Assembly (NCBI RefSeq): GCF_009753675.1
Contig: NZ_WQLV01000001.1
Coordinates: 558,001-622,000, forward strand
Source: Parasedimentitalea huanghaiensis
GTDB lineage: Bacteria; Pseudomonadota; Alphaproteobacteria; Rhodobacterales; Rhodobacteraceae
Direction: 5' to 3'
DNA: 64,000 bases
Shown: in pieces, positions 8,472 through 15,786 of the stretch
Layout: every line of letters starts with the position of its first letter
How positions within the stretch are numbered: the first letter of the stretch is position 1
The notes under the pieces: generated by a model
Told to the model about the DNA's origin: nothing
What the model saw: only the letters and a program-made list of their open reading frames with translations
Database searches by the model: none
Program-made: the position numbers and the translations under genes

Positions 8472-9476
8472 ATGACCATCAAAGTTGGCATCAACGGTTT
8501 CGGCCGGATCGGCCGCTGCACCCTGTCACACATCGCAGCCTCGGGCCGCGACGACATCGAAGTGATCAAGGTGAATGCAACCGGACCACTTGAAACCGCT
8601 GCTCACCTGCTGAAATACGATTCGGTCCACGGTCGCTTCCCCGGCGAAGTCACTCTGGGTGATGGCACCATGAACCTAGGCCGTGGCGACATGCAGATGT
8701 TTTCGACCTACAACATGGAAGACCTGGACTGGTCCGGCTGTGATGTGGTTCTGGAATGCACTGGCAAATTCAACGACGGCACCAAAGCCAAAGCCCACCT
8801 TGAACGTGGCGCTAAGAAAGTGCTGCTGTCCGCGCCCGGCAAGAACATTGACCGCACAATTGTGTTTGGCGTCAACGACGGCGAGTTGAAAGCCTCGGAC
8901 ACGATGATCTCCAACGGATCCTGCACCACCAACTGTCTGGCCCCACTGGCCAAGGCACTGGACGATGGCATCGGCATTGAGCACGGCCAGATGACCACCA
9001 TTCACGCCTATACTGGTGACCAGCCTACCCTGGACCGTCGCCACGATGACCTGTACCGCGCCCGTGCCGCTGCAATGTCGATCATCCCGACGTCAACGGG
9101 TGCAGCCAAGGCGCTGGGTGAAGTTCTGCCCAAGCTGAAGGGCCGTTTGGACGGATCCGCGATGCGCGTGCCTACACCAAACGTTTCTGCTGTTGATCTG
9201 ACCTTTATCGCATCGCGTGATGTGACTGTTGATCAGGTTAACGCCGTCATGCGCGAAGCCTCTGAAGGTGCAATGTCCCGTGTTGTTGGCTATGAGCCAA
9301 CTCCTTTGGTTTCCACTGACTTCAACCAGTCACCGGAAAGCTCGATCTTTGCGCCAGAACAGACACGCGTCGTTGGCAATCGCCTGGTTCGCGTTCTGGC
9401 CTGGTACGATAACGAATGGGGCTTTTCAGTCCGGATGGCGGATGTGGCCGTCGCCATGGGCCGTCTTAGCGCCTAA
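8472..9476 (+). CDS. gap: Glyceraldehyde-3-phosphate dehydrogenase, type I
   Basis: 334 residues from the ATG preceded by TTAGGAGA. It oxidises and phosphorylates glyceraldehyde-3-phosphate. Visible marks are the Rossmann motif INGFGRIGR (7-15), the catalytic SCTTN with Cys151, and TGAAKALGEVLP. At the position of the NAD-ribose-binding aspartate (INDL/INDT in most enzymes) this protein reads VNATGP, with Ala36. Loss of that acidic side chain usually permits NADP, so the cofactor may be NADP or both. A hairpin and a 47-residue membrane peptide gene follow. Confidence 0.95.
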   Translation: MTIKVGINGFGRIGRCTLSHIAASGRDDIEVIKVNATGPLETAAHLLKYDSVHGRFPGEVTLGDGTMNLGRGDMQMFSTYNMEDLDWSGCDVVLECTGKFNDGTKAKAHLERGAKKVLLSAPGKNIDRTIVFGVNDGELKASDTMISNGSCTTNCLAPLAKALDDGIGIEHGQMTTIHAYTGDQPTLDRRHDDLYRARAAAMSIIPTSTGAAKALGEVLPKLKGRLDGSAMRVPTPNVSAVDLTFIASRDVTVDQVNAVMREASEGAMSRVVGYEPTPLVSTDFNQSPESSIFAPEQTRVVGNRLVRVLAWYDNEWGFSVRMADVAVAMGRLSA

Positions 9477-9513
9477 TGCGCCCCTGCTAAGTACTGCTCA
9501 TCCTTGAGGTTTT

Positions 9514-9543
9514 ACGTCCGGTCAGGCATATCTGGCCGGGCGT
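9514..9543 (+). terminator. Hairpin after gap
   Basis: A 12-bp stem including two G-T pairs (ACGTCCGGTCAG with CTGGCCGGGCGT), loop GCATAT, followed by a short ACTTT. It may be a partial terminator or processing site between gap and the small downstream gene. Confidence 0.6.
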
Positions 9544-9562
9544 ACTTTCATGGTGAGGCTAT

Positions 9563-9706
9563 ATGACCAACAAAATTTCCCTGGTGCTTGGCCTGATGAT
9601 TGTCAGCGCGACCGCCATTGATCTGTTCTTGTTTGGCACCAGTCATATGGTGTTTCTCGGCAAAAGGATGCTTGAACTGATCAACTGGTTAGCCTTCTGG
9701 CGTTAG
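9563..9706 (+). CDS. Small membrane protein after gap (47 residues)
   Basis: Starts ATG 9563, with GGTGAGG about 5 bases upstream, and stops TAG 9704-9706. The sequence has one long hydrophobic segment (ISLVLGLMIVSATAIDLFLFG), then a short amphipathic helix ending INWLAFWR. Similar small proteins following gap are, from memory, common in Rhodobacterales, which supports a real gene. A single-pass inner-membrane peptide is expected; the function is unknown. Confidence 0.75.
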   Translation: MTNKISLVLGLMIVSATAIDLFLFGTSHMVFLGKRMLELINWLAFWR

Positions 9707-10076
9707 TCTTCGTCGCGCCGAACCTGCGGACAATAGGATTGGTCGGCGGTGTCCTAAATCGCGGCCTACACCGATTTCCTCATCGACACCTGCCCCACCG
9801 AAGCTCAACAAAGCAATGTCTTATGATTCGCGATTTGTGGCCTTTGCCGAAACCTGACCTTTAAAAGGTGCTTTTGGTTCCGCAATGACATGTAAAACGA
9901 CACTCCATCCGTTTTACCGTTTGGAGCCTCAGTTACCCAATTGGAAGGTCGTTTTTGGGCCAATCATGCCGGGACTATCCCGAACGGTGGGCGGCAGAGG
10001 TAGAGGCTCCTAGCGGTGTTGAAGTTTCACCCGCAAAATAGGGGCGCATCTTGGCACGCCCCTGCAATTCAGCACA
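9707..10076. other. Intergenic region with a possible gene remnant
   Basis: No intact gene seen. A short coding-looking piece around 9757-9825 (plus strand: IAAYTDFLIDTCPTEAQ, then stop) resembles the C-terminal end of LysR-type regulators, but the upstream frame is broken, so it would be debris at most. A hairpin (GGGGCG with CGCCCC) at about 10041-10063 lies just past the coaD stop. Confidence 0.4.
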
Positions 10077-10571
10077 TCACCTGCCCTGTTTTCCTTGCAA
10101 TGCTTCATCGACCAGAGGCGTGACGAATTTTGACACGTCACCACCAAGCCGGCAAATTTCTTTGACCAGCTTACTGGCAATGGCCTGATGTCTGGCCTCC
10201 GCCATCAAAAACACTGTTTCGATTGAACTATCAAGTGCACGGTTCATACCAACCATTTGATATTCATACTCAAAATCGGCAACCGCGCGCAAACCACGCA
10301 CAATGATCTGTGCGCCAACGTCTCGCGCACAGTCAATCAGCAAGTTCTCGAACGGATGAGCCACAATTTCAGTCCCGGTTTGCGCACTTAGCTCGGCACA
10401 TTCCGCTTCAATCATCGCAACACGCTCTTCCAGAGAAAACAGTGGCCCTTTGTCTCGGTTGATCGCAACACCAATCACCAATTTGTCGACCAGCGCACTT
10501 GCACGCCGAATGATGTCAATGTGTCCGATGGTAATCGGATCAAAAGTGCCTGGATACAGAGCAACGCGCAT
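10077..10571 (-). CDS. coaD: Phosphopantetheine adenylyltransferase
   Basis: 164 residues. The start was placed at MRVALYPGTFDP, the universal N-terminus, with CAGGAGG upstream; a 14-codon extension is unlikely. It converts 4'-phosphopantetheine and ATP to dephospho-CoA, the fourth step of CoA synthesis, in the cytosol. Motifs are YPGTFDPITIGHIDII (nucleotidyltransferase HxGH variant GHID), VRGLRAVADFEYE and the C-terminal SKLVKEICRLGGDVSKFV. It stands alone between gap and the CBS protein. Confidence 0.95.
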   Translation of the reverse strand: MRVALYPGTFDPITIGHIDIIRRASALVDKLVIGVAINRDKGPLFSLEERVAMIEAECAELSAQTGTEIVAHPFENLLIDCARDVGAQIIVRGLRAVADFEYEYQMVGMNRALDSSIETVFLMAEARHQAIASKLVKEICRLGGDVSKFVTPLVDEALQGKQGR

Positions 10572-10665
10572 GGCGGCCTCCTGCTGGGTCAGATTTGCTG
10601 CACACGCAAACACATTTGCGCAGTGCAGCGCAAGAGGGGGAAAATACTGAATTCACTACTGGGAC

Positions 10666-11100
10666 TTAATGCCCCATAATCATGCCCTGCAGCGCGTCTT
10701 TTTCCATGGCAACCTGTGACAGCTGCGCCTTGACCACGTCGCCAAGACTAACCAGACCGATCAGCTTATCGTCCTCGACCACAGGCATGTGACGAAACCG
10801 ACCTTCTGTCATTTGGCGCAGGATTTGGCCTACGTTGTCATGACTGGTACAGGTTATCAGCTTACGGGTCATATAACTGCTCACTGCCTTGTCCAGACAG
10901 CCCCCCCCCGATTGCGCCAACTCACGCACGATATCGCGTTCGGACAAAATACCCTCTGCGTGCTCTCCGTCTGACGAAACCACAACTGTACCAATCTTGC
11001 GCTCAGACAATAGCTTTGCAGCCTCAGAAATACTGGCATCCGGGGCAATCGTAACCACCCCTTCACTGGGTTTCGATTTCAGAATCAATTGAACTAGCAT
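10666..11100 (-). CDS. CBS-pair domain protein
   Basis: 144 residues, almost entirely two CBS motifs: first about residues 8-62 (ASISEAAKLLSERKIGTVVV, GILSERDIVREL), second about 75-130 (MTRKLITCTSHDNVGQILRQMTEGRFRHMPVVE, GLVSLGDVVKAQL). The start was chosen at MLVQLILKSKPSEGV, with AGAGGAA upstream. Stand-alone CBS pairs bind adenosyl ligands and act as energy or redox sensors; the partner here is unknown. A short Met-rich tail (MEKDALQGMIMGH) follows. Confidence 0.88.
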   Translation of the reverse strand: MLVQLILKSKPSEGVVTIAPDASISEAAKLLSERKIGTVVVSSDGEHAEGILSERDIVRELAQSGGGCLDKAVSSYMTRKLITCTSHDNVGQILRQMTEGRFRHMPVVEDDKLIGLVSLGDVVKAQLSQVAMEKDALQGMIMGH

Positions 11101-11160
11101 TTGTGCTTCCTCTGAAATTTTATTGCGTAATTCCAAGGGTTACCGCAATAAGACAACATG

Positions 11161-12066
11161 TCAAGTCAAGGCTTCCAGCCTTGCGACTTCATCACGAATT
11201 CCCGTGCTCAGTGCTTCAGCAAAACGGTTCAAACGTTCACTGCGTTGATCACCATGGTGCTGCACCAGATAAAAGCTGCGGGTCAGGCTGATCTCATCTT
11301 GCAGCACTTTTCTGAGTGCGCGATGAAATGGCAGGGTAAAATCATGGGCGACGCAAAGTGCGGTGCCTTGTGTCACCAGTCTCAGTTGAACCGAAACAGA
11401 ATTTGACGCCAGAGCCACCCGCTCCAACCCAATTTCATTCAAATAATCCAGCTCACGATCAAAGATCATATCAGGAATGTAGCCAACCAGTTTGTGCTGC
11501 CTCAGGTCTTCAATGCTCTCGATGGGCGGGAATTCTCTTAGAAAGTGACGAGACGCAGCAAGGTGTAGTTTGTAGTCGCAAATCTTTTGTACCTTCAGAT
11601 GCGTCGCAGTTGGGGCGCTAACCGTGATCGCCATATCCGCCTCACGCCGCGACAGATTGATCACCCGTGGGAGCGCGACAATCTGAATATCCAAATCCGG
11701 ATTTTCAACACTGATCCGGGCACAGACTTGTGGCAGCAGGTAATTGGCGCTGCCGTCTGGCGCCCCGATGCGAATTTGCCCTGCCAGTGTTTCACTGGGA
11801 CCACTCAGCGCTTCTTTTGCGGCACGCATTGCCTGCTCGGCATCTTCCGCATGGCTTAACAGGCGGTCGCCAGACGCACTCAATGCATAGCCTTGAGGCG
11901 ACTTTACAAACAGGGGCGCTTCAAGTGCACCCTCAAATCTGGCAATCCTCCGCCCAACCGTAGCGGGATCCATCTTCAGTATCCGCCCCGCACCAGAGAG
12001 GCTGGCCTCACGCGCCACCGCCAAAAAGACTTTCATATCATCCCACTGCGGATCCATACTCTTCAT
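11161..12066 (-). CDS. LysR-family transcriptional regulator
   Basis: 301 residues: winged helix-turn-helix at 8-65 (MKVFLAVAREASLSGAGRIL, ATVGRRIARFEGALEAPLF) and a LysR substrate-binding domain beyond. GGGGAC precedes the ATG at a suitable distance. It is divergent from mmsA, and an inverted repeat TTTTGC-N6-GCAAAA lies in the shared 126-base region. The natural inference is a local regulator of mmsA and methylmalonate-semialdehyde or valine metabolism; the effector is not known. Confidence 0.88.
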   Translation of the reverse strand: MKSMDPQWDDMKVFLAVAREASLSGAGRILKMDPATVGRRIARFEGALEAPLFVKSPQGYALSASGDRLLSHAEDAEQAMRAAKEALSGPSETLAGQIRIGAPDGSANYLLPQVCARISVENPDLDIQIVALPRVINLSRREADMAITVSAPTATHLKVQKICDYKLHLAASRHFLREFPPIESIEDLRQHKLVGYIPDMIFDRELDYLNEIGLERVALASNSVSVQLRLVTQGTALCVAHDFTLPFHRALRKVLQDEISLTRSFYLVQHHGDQRSERLNRFAEALSTGIRDEVARLEALT

Positions 12067-12098
12067 ACTGATTGTCCCCGTTCAACTTCTGCTGACAC

Positions 12099-12116
12099 TT
12101 TTGCGTTCTTGCAAAA
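12099..12116. promoter_or_regulatory. Inverted repeat in the LysR/mmsA intergenic region
   Basis: TTTTGC, 6 bases, GCAAAA: a perfect dyad lying 33 bases outside the LysR start and 76 before mmsA. LysR proteins bind dyads of about this size near their own promoters, so this is the best operator candidate. Confidence 0.5.
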
Positions 12117-12192
12117 CCTATTTGGAATATTTCCTCTTTTCCGATGTTTTTTGCAAGCCTATGCTTCCATCAAATAAATTGCGGAGGATCCA

Positions 12193-13692
12193 ATGCAAGA
12201 GCTGACCCACTATATCAATGGCGAACACGTCAAAGGCACGTCCGGACGTTTTGCGGATGTATTCAACCCAGCAACAGGCGAAGTGCAGGCCAAAGTGCCT
12301 CTCGCGTCCAAGGAAGAGCTGGAAGCGGCCGTCGCCATCGCCAAGGCTGCACAGCCTGCCTGGGAAGCCGTAAATCCACAGCGTCGCGCCCGTGTCATGA
12401 TGAAATACGTATCGCTGCTGAACCGCGACATGGACAAGCTGGCCGAGGCCCTGAGCCGCGAGCACGGCAAAACAATCCCCGATGCAAAAGGCGACGTGCA
12501 GCGTGGTCTGGAAGTGGTTGAGTACTGCATTGGTGCACCACAGATGCTGAAAGGTGACTTCACCGATAGCGCTGGCCCTGGCATCGACATGTACTCCATG
12601 CGCCAGGCACTGGGTGTCTCTGCGGGTATCACCCCGTTCAACTTCCCTGCGATGATCCCAATGTGGATGTTCGCCCCAGCCATCGTTTGCGGCAACGCTT
12701 TCATCCTGAAACCATCCGAACGCGCACCTTCGGTTCCGCTGATGCTGGCTGAACTGCTGGAAGAAGCAGGCCTGCCCAAAGGTATCATTCAGGTCGTGAA
12801 CGGCGACAAAGAAGCTGTGGACGCGATCCTGTACAACGACGTTGTTCAGTCGGTTGGCTTTGTTGGCTCGACTCCAATTGCCGAATATATCTACGGCACA
12901 GGCTGTGCCCAGGGTAAACGCGTTCAGTGTTTCGGTGGGGCCAAGAACCACATGATCATCATGCCCGACGCTGACCTGGATCAGGCCGCTGACGCGCTGA
13001 TCGGTGCTGGTTACGGGGCCGCTGGCGAACGCTGCATGGCGATCTCGGTTGCGGTTCCTGTTGGTCAAGAAACCGCTGACAAGCTGATCGAAAAGCTGGT
13101 TCCACGTATTGAAAGCCTAAAGGTTGGCCCTTACACATCTGGCAACGACGTCGACTACGGTCCAGTTGTCACCAGCGCTGCCAAAGACAATATCCTGAGT
13201 CTGGTTCAGACTGGTGTAGATCAAGGCGCGGATCTGGTTGTAGATGGTCGCGACTTTGCTCTGCAGGGGTATGAGGATGGCTTCTTTGTTGGCCCTCACC
13301 TGTTCGACAACGTCACACCCGACATGGATATCTACAAGAAAGAGATCTTTGGCCCGGTTCTAACAACAGTGCGCACCGAAACTTATGAAGAAGCGATCAA
13401 ACTTGCGATCGACCACGAGTACGGCAACGGCACCGCGATTTATACCCGCGATGGTGACACCGCCCGTGACTTTGCCAACCGGATCAACATTGGCATGGTT
13501 GGTATCAACGTACCAATCCCGGTTCCGCTGGCCTACCACACCTTTGGTGGTTGGAAGAAATCTGCATTTGGTGATCTGAACCAGCACGGTCCGGATGCGT
13601 TCAAGTTCTACACACGCACCAAAACCGTAACAGCGCGCTGGCCCTCGGGCATCAAAGAAGGCGGCGAGTTCTCTATCCCAGTGATGGAATAA
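12193..13692 (+). CDS. mmsA: CoA-acylating methylmalonate-semialdehyde dehydrogenase
   Basis: A 499-residue aldehyde dehydrogenase superfamily protein. It converts methylmalonate semialdehyde, NAD and CoA to propionyl-CoA, ending valine (and thymine/inositol) breakdown. It has ITPFNFPAMIPMWM at about 146-159, FVGSTPIAEYIY at 223-234 and the catalytic Cys281 in AAGERCMAIS. CFGGAKNH replaces the usual ELGG motif, so the general-base Glu of hydrolytic aldehyde dehydrogenases is missing, as known for CoA-acylating MmsA. GGAGGA precedes the ATG. mmsB and two other valine genes lie 16-20 kb away, so the pathway is split between two loci. Confidence 0.95.
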   Translation: MQELTHYINGEHVKGTSGRFADVFNPATGEVQAKVPLASKEELEAAVAIAKAAQPAWEAVNPQRRARVMMKYVSLLNRDMDKLAEALSREHGKTIPDAKGDVQRGLEVVEYCIGAPQMLKGDFTDSAGPGIDMYSMRQALGVSAGITPFNFPAMIPMWMFAPAIVCGNAFILKPSERAPSVPLMLAELLEEAGLPKGIIQVVNGDKEAVDAILYNDVVQSVGFVGSTPIAEYIYGTGCAQGKRVQCFGGAKNHMIIMPDADLDQAADALIGAGYGAAGERCMAISVAVPVGQETADKLIEKLVPRIESLKVGPYTSGNDVDYGPVVTSAAKDNILSLVQTGVDQGADLVVDGRDFALQGYEDGFFVGPHLFDNVTPDMDIYKKEIFGPVLTTVRTETYEEAIKLAIDHEYGNGTAIYTRDGDTARDFANRINIGMVGINVPIPVPLAYHTFGGWKKSAFGDLNQHGPDAFKFYTRTKTVTARWPSGIKEGGEFSIPVME

Positions 13693-13720
13693 GTCGCGGA
13701 TCTTTTGCTAAAATGAAGAA

Positions 13721-13752
13721 TGGCTGCAGAGTGATCTGCAGCCATTTTTTTG
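13721..13752 (+). terminator. Terminator after mmsA
   Basis: An 11-bp perfect stem (ATGGCTGCAGA with TCTGCAGCCAT), loop GTGA, then a T-run; about 30 bases after the mmsA stop. Confidence 0.92.
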
Positions 13753-13793
13753 TCGGCCCAATAGGTCCGCGGTCTTAGTGATCAAGACAGACG

Positions 13794-14288
13794 TCAGCCC
13801 ATCTCTTCCTGACATTCGATTGCCGCTTCCAGCGCTTTGGAACTGCCGGTCAGGTCGATCGACATGACTTCGCCGCCTTCGGTATAGAGCGTCATTGTGT
13901 ATTTCGCCGCTATGTCGAACAAGAAGTCTGGATTATCAAAAGGAATATCTGCACCTGGTACATCGTTCAGGTACATCCCCCGTGCCTCTGCATCATAGTC
14001 CTGACCATCCAGGGCAAATTGGACCGGGTACCATTCGTTTTCCTGGATATCCCCCCAGGCCATGTTAAATGCCGTGACGTAGCCGCCCCCCTGCACACGA
14101 TCAAAACCGATGCGAACAACAGAACCGTCGTTGAATTCAGATTGTATCAGACAGCCGTTACCAAGCGATGGATCGATCATGACATCCCAGTAGTCAGATG
14201 CCCCCCAGTGCTCCAAAGTTTGAGCAAATGCTGGCGCAGTAGATACTGCCCCAATAAAAAGAGCTGTTGTGATCGTTGAAATTTTCAT
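13794..14288 (-). CDS. Small secreted protein, paralogue of the protein at 39233-39757
   Basis: 164 residues from an ATG preceded by GGGGAC (an in-frame ATG four codons earlier overlaps this site). The Sec signal peptide is MKISTITTALFIGAVSTAPAFA, then QTLEH. The mature part has CLIQSEFNDGS, IPFDNPDFLFDIAAKYTMTLY and a final ECQEEMG. The other secreted protein in this window shares the spaced pattern: CLI near the start, a YxA segment, NPxF, D-A-KYTMT, DL-G-KA and a C-terminal Cys. One conserved Cys near each end suggests a disulfide. Periplasmic location is likely; the function is unknown. Confidence 0.8.
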   Translation of the reverse strand: MKISTITTALFIGAVSTAPAFAQTLEHWGASDYWDVMIDPSLGNGCLIQSEFNDGSVVRIGFDRVQGGGYVTAFNMAWGDIQENEWYPVQFALDGQDYDAEARGMYLNDVPGADIPFDNPDFLFDIAAKYTMTLYTEGGEVMSIDLTGSSKALEAAIECQEEMG

Positions 14289-14566
14289 TGTTGTCCCCAT
14301 TTTTAAATATTGGGGAACACTTTCCCCTTTTTAGACGTTTTGGCAACTCTTTCACACAATAAGCCGACCAACACCGGCATGTGTTGCAAAAATTGGAACG
14401 CCTGAAACAGGGTCACAACTGCTCCAAGCCCATTTCAAGCTTCCTGCGCGGGAACCACACAAGCCTGTGAAGCACGGAATTTTGAGCACCGCGCGCCTAT
14501 TTAATTTGCATTGGCCGCTTATATTGCCCTCCGTATCGAGCCGTCAAAAATTGCCCCGGAGGCAGA

Positions 14567-15166
14567 ATGCCCAATTCCCGCTTTACCCGCCGCCATGCCC
14601 TGTTAAGTGCGGTGGCCACACTGGCCACGCCATCATTGCTGCGCGCACAGTCCTCCGATGCTTTCCCGATTGAAGAGCGCCCAGTAAATGGAGCTGCTCC
14701 GACCAAGCGCAATATTTCGGCATTTCAAAAGCAGCAGTGGCAAGATCACTTTGACACGCTTGGAGTTGGCTGTCTTTTGGCTGATATCAACAGCCGCGCC
14801 CTGCACTATTGGAGCGGTGACAATGAAACATACCGCCTATTCCCTTCTTCGGTGCCGCTGACAGAAGATCTGACTAAGCGCGGGTATTCGAAAATTGTCC
14901 GCAAACGCGAAAATCCTAGCTGGACCCCAACTGCTTCCATGCGCGAACGTGACCCGACGTTGCCCCTGCGCATGGACGGTGGGCCTGGCAATCCATTGGG
15001 CACCCGCGCAATGTATCTAGATTGGCCTGCCTACCTGGTGCACGGCACCCACGACACACGCAAAATTGGCCGACAGAGCTCCTCTGGCTGCATTGGTCTT
15101 TACAATCAACACGTTGAAGAACTTTATGAACTTGTCAAAATTGGCACCCAAGTCTTGTTGCTTTAA
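14567..15166 (+). CDS. L,D-transpeptidase (YkuD)-like exported protein
   Basis: 199 residues with GGAGG before the ATG. The twin-Arg N-terminus (FTRRHALLSAVATLATPSLL) suggests Tat or Sec export. The YkuD-type catalytic segment reads HGTHDTRKIGRQSSSGCIGLYN, with His159 and Cys175. In the usual SHGC-R pattern the His before Gly-Cys is Ser here and the Arg after it is Gly. The Ser change is seen in many alphaproteobacterial members, the Gly less often. The likely role is periplasmic peptidoglycan cross-linking or lipoprotein attachment. Activity should not be assumed given the altered motif. Confidence 0.85.
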   Translation: MPNSRFTRRHALLSAVATLATPSLLRAQSSDAFPIEERPVNGAAPTKRNISAFQKQQWQDHFDTLGVGCLLADINSRALHYWSGDNETYRLFPSSVPLTEDLTKRGYSKIVRKRENPSWTPTASMRERDPTLPLRMDGGPGNPLGTRAMYLDWPAYLVHGTHDTRKIGRQSSSGCIGLYNQHVEELYELVKIGTQVLLL

Positions 15167-15190
15167 ACGTTTCCGCCAAATCTGAACGAT

Positions 15191-15213
15191 CCCGCCCCTT
15201 GGCGGGTTCTTTG
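15191..15213 (+). terminator. Terminator after the L,D-transpeptidase gene
   Basis: CCCGCC, loop CCTT, GGCGGG, then TTCTTT, 24 bases downstream of the stop. Confidence 0.75.
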
Positions 15214-15786
15214 CGTGTTGTTGGACATTTTTTTTATTGCAGCAACCGGAAGACCCCGAAGGAATCCGGATAGGACTCTACAATCAGCGAGTTCATACAG
15301 GTGAACCGCGTCCAGATCAGGCTTGTGGAATGTCCTTCAAATGGGTTCAAAGCGGGTTCTTTCACGCCGTTTCCCCAACATTGGGACACCAATCTGGATT
15401 TGTTGCACAAATCCCGCAAAGGGTTTCGCTCGCGAATCCAACAAGATAGCCAAACACAATGACCACTTGGGCCCCTACAAATTCAAGACTATGAACTGCT
15501 CGAACTATAACACCGTGCGAAAGCGCCGCGAAAAGGAAAAGAAACCGTCAGTGGATTGTGTAACAATGCCGTTTAGGAGCTTATAGGCTGCTATCACTTA
15601 AGAATTGCAAGCAAACGCAGCACGATCTATTGATATTGACCGCGCACATGGTGTGACAGTCAGGCATCTTGCAACCCACCATAAGCTGGTATACTTCCGC
15701 ATACAATGAACTTGGGCGTGGGTTAGACAGAGGTGTCTGAGAACCGACGCTTGAACCTTCTCTAACACCTAACCGTTGGATTCGTC
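15214..15786. other. Long, atypical intergenic region upstream of acnB
   Basis: No convincing gene in either strand, and the base composition is more AT-rich than the neighbours. It contains a short dyad GATTTGTTGCACAAATC (about 15399-15415) that resembles the ends of IS5-like elements, but no transposase. The segment probably carries the acnB promoter and may preserve the edge of the piece that brought acnB in. Confidence 0.4.

Noticed and set aside
12118-13068. Long minus-strand frame (316 codons) opposite mmsA
   Set aside because: Fully antisense to a well-conserved enzyme; His/Phe/Gly-rich composition is the mirror of mmsA codon use, with no domain or ribosome site.
15234-15419. Possible IS5-like remnant upstream of acnB (dyad GATTTGTTGCACAAATC)
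   Set aside because: Only one end-like dyad, no transposase frame, no target duplication. Mentioned only as a hint of past insertion.
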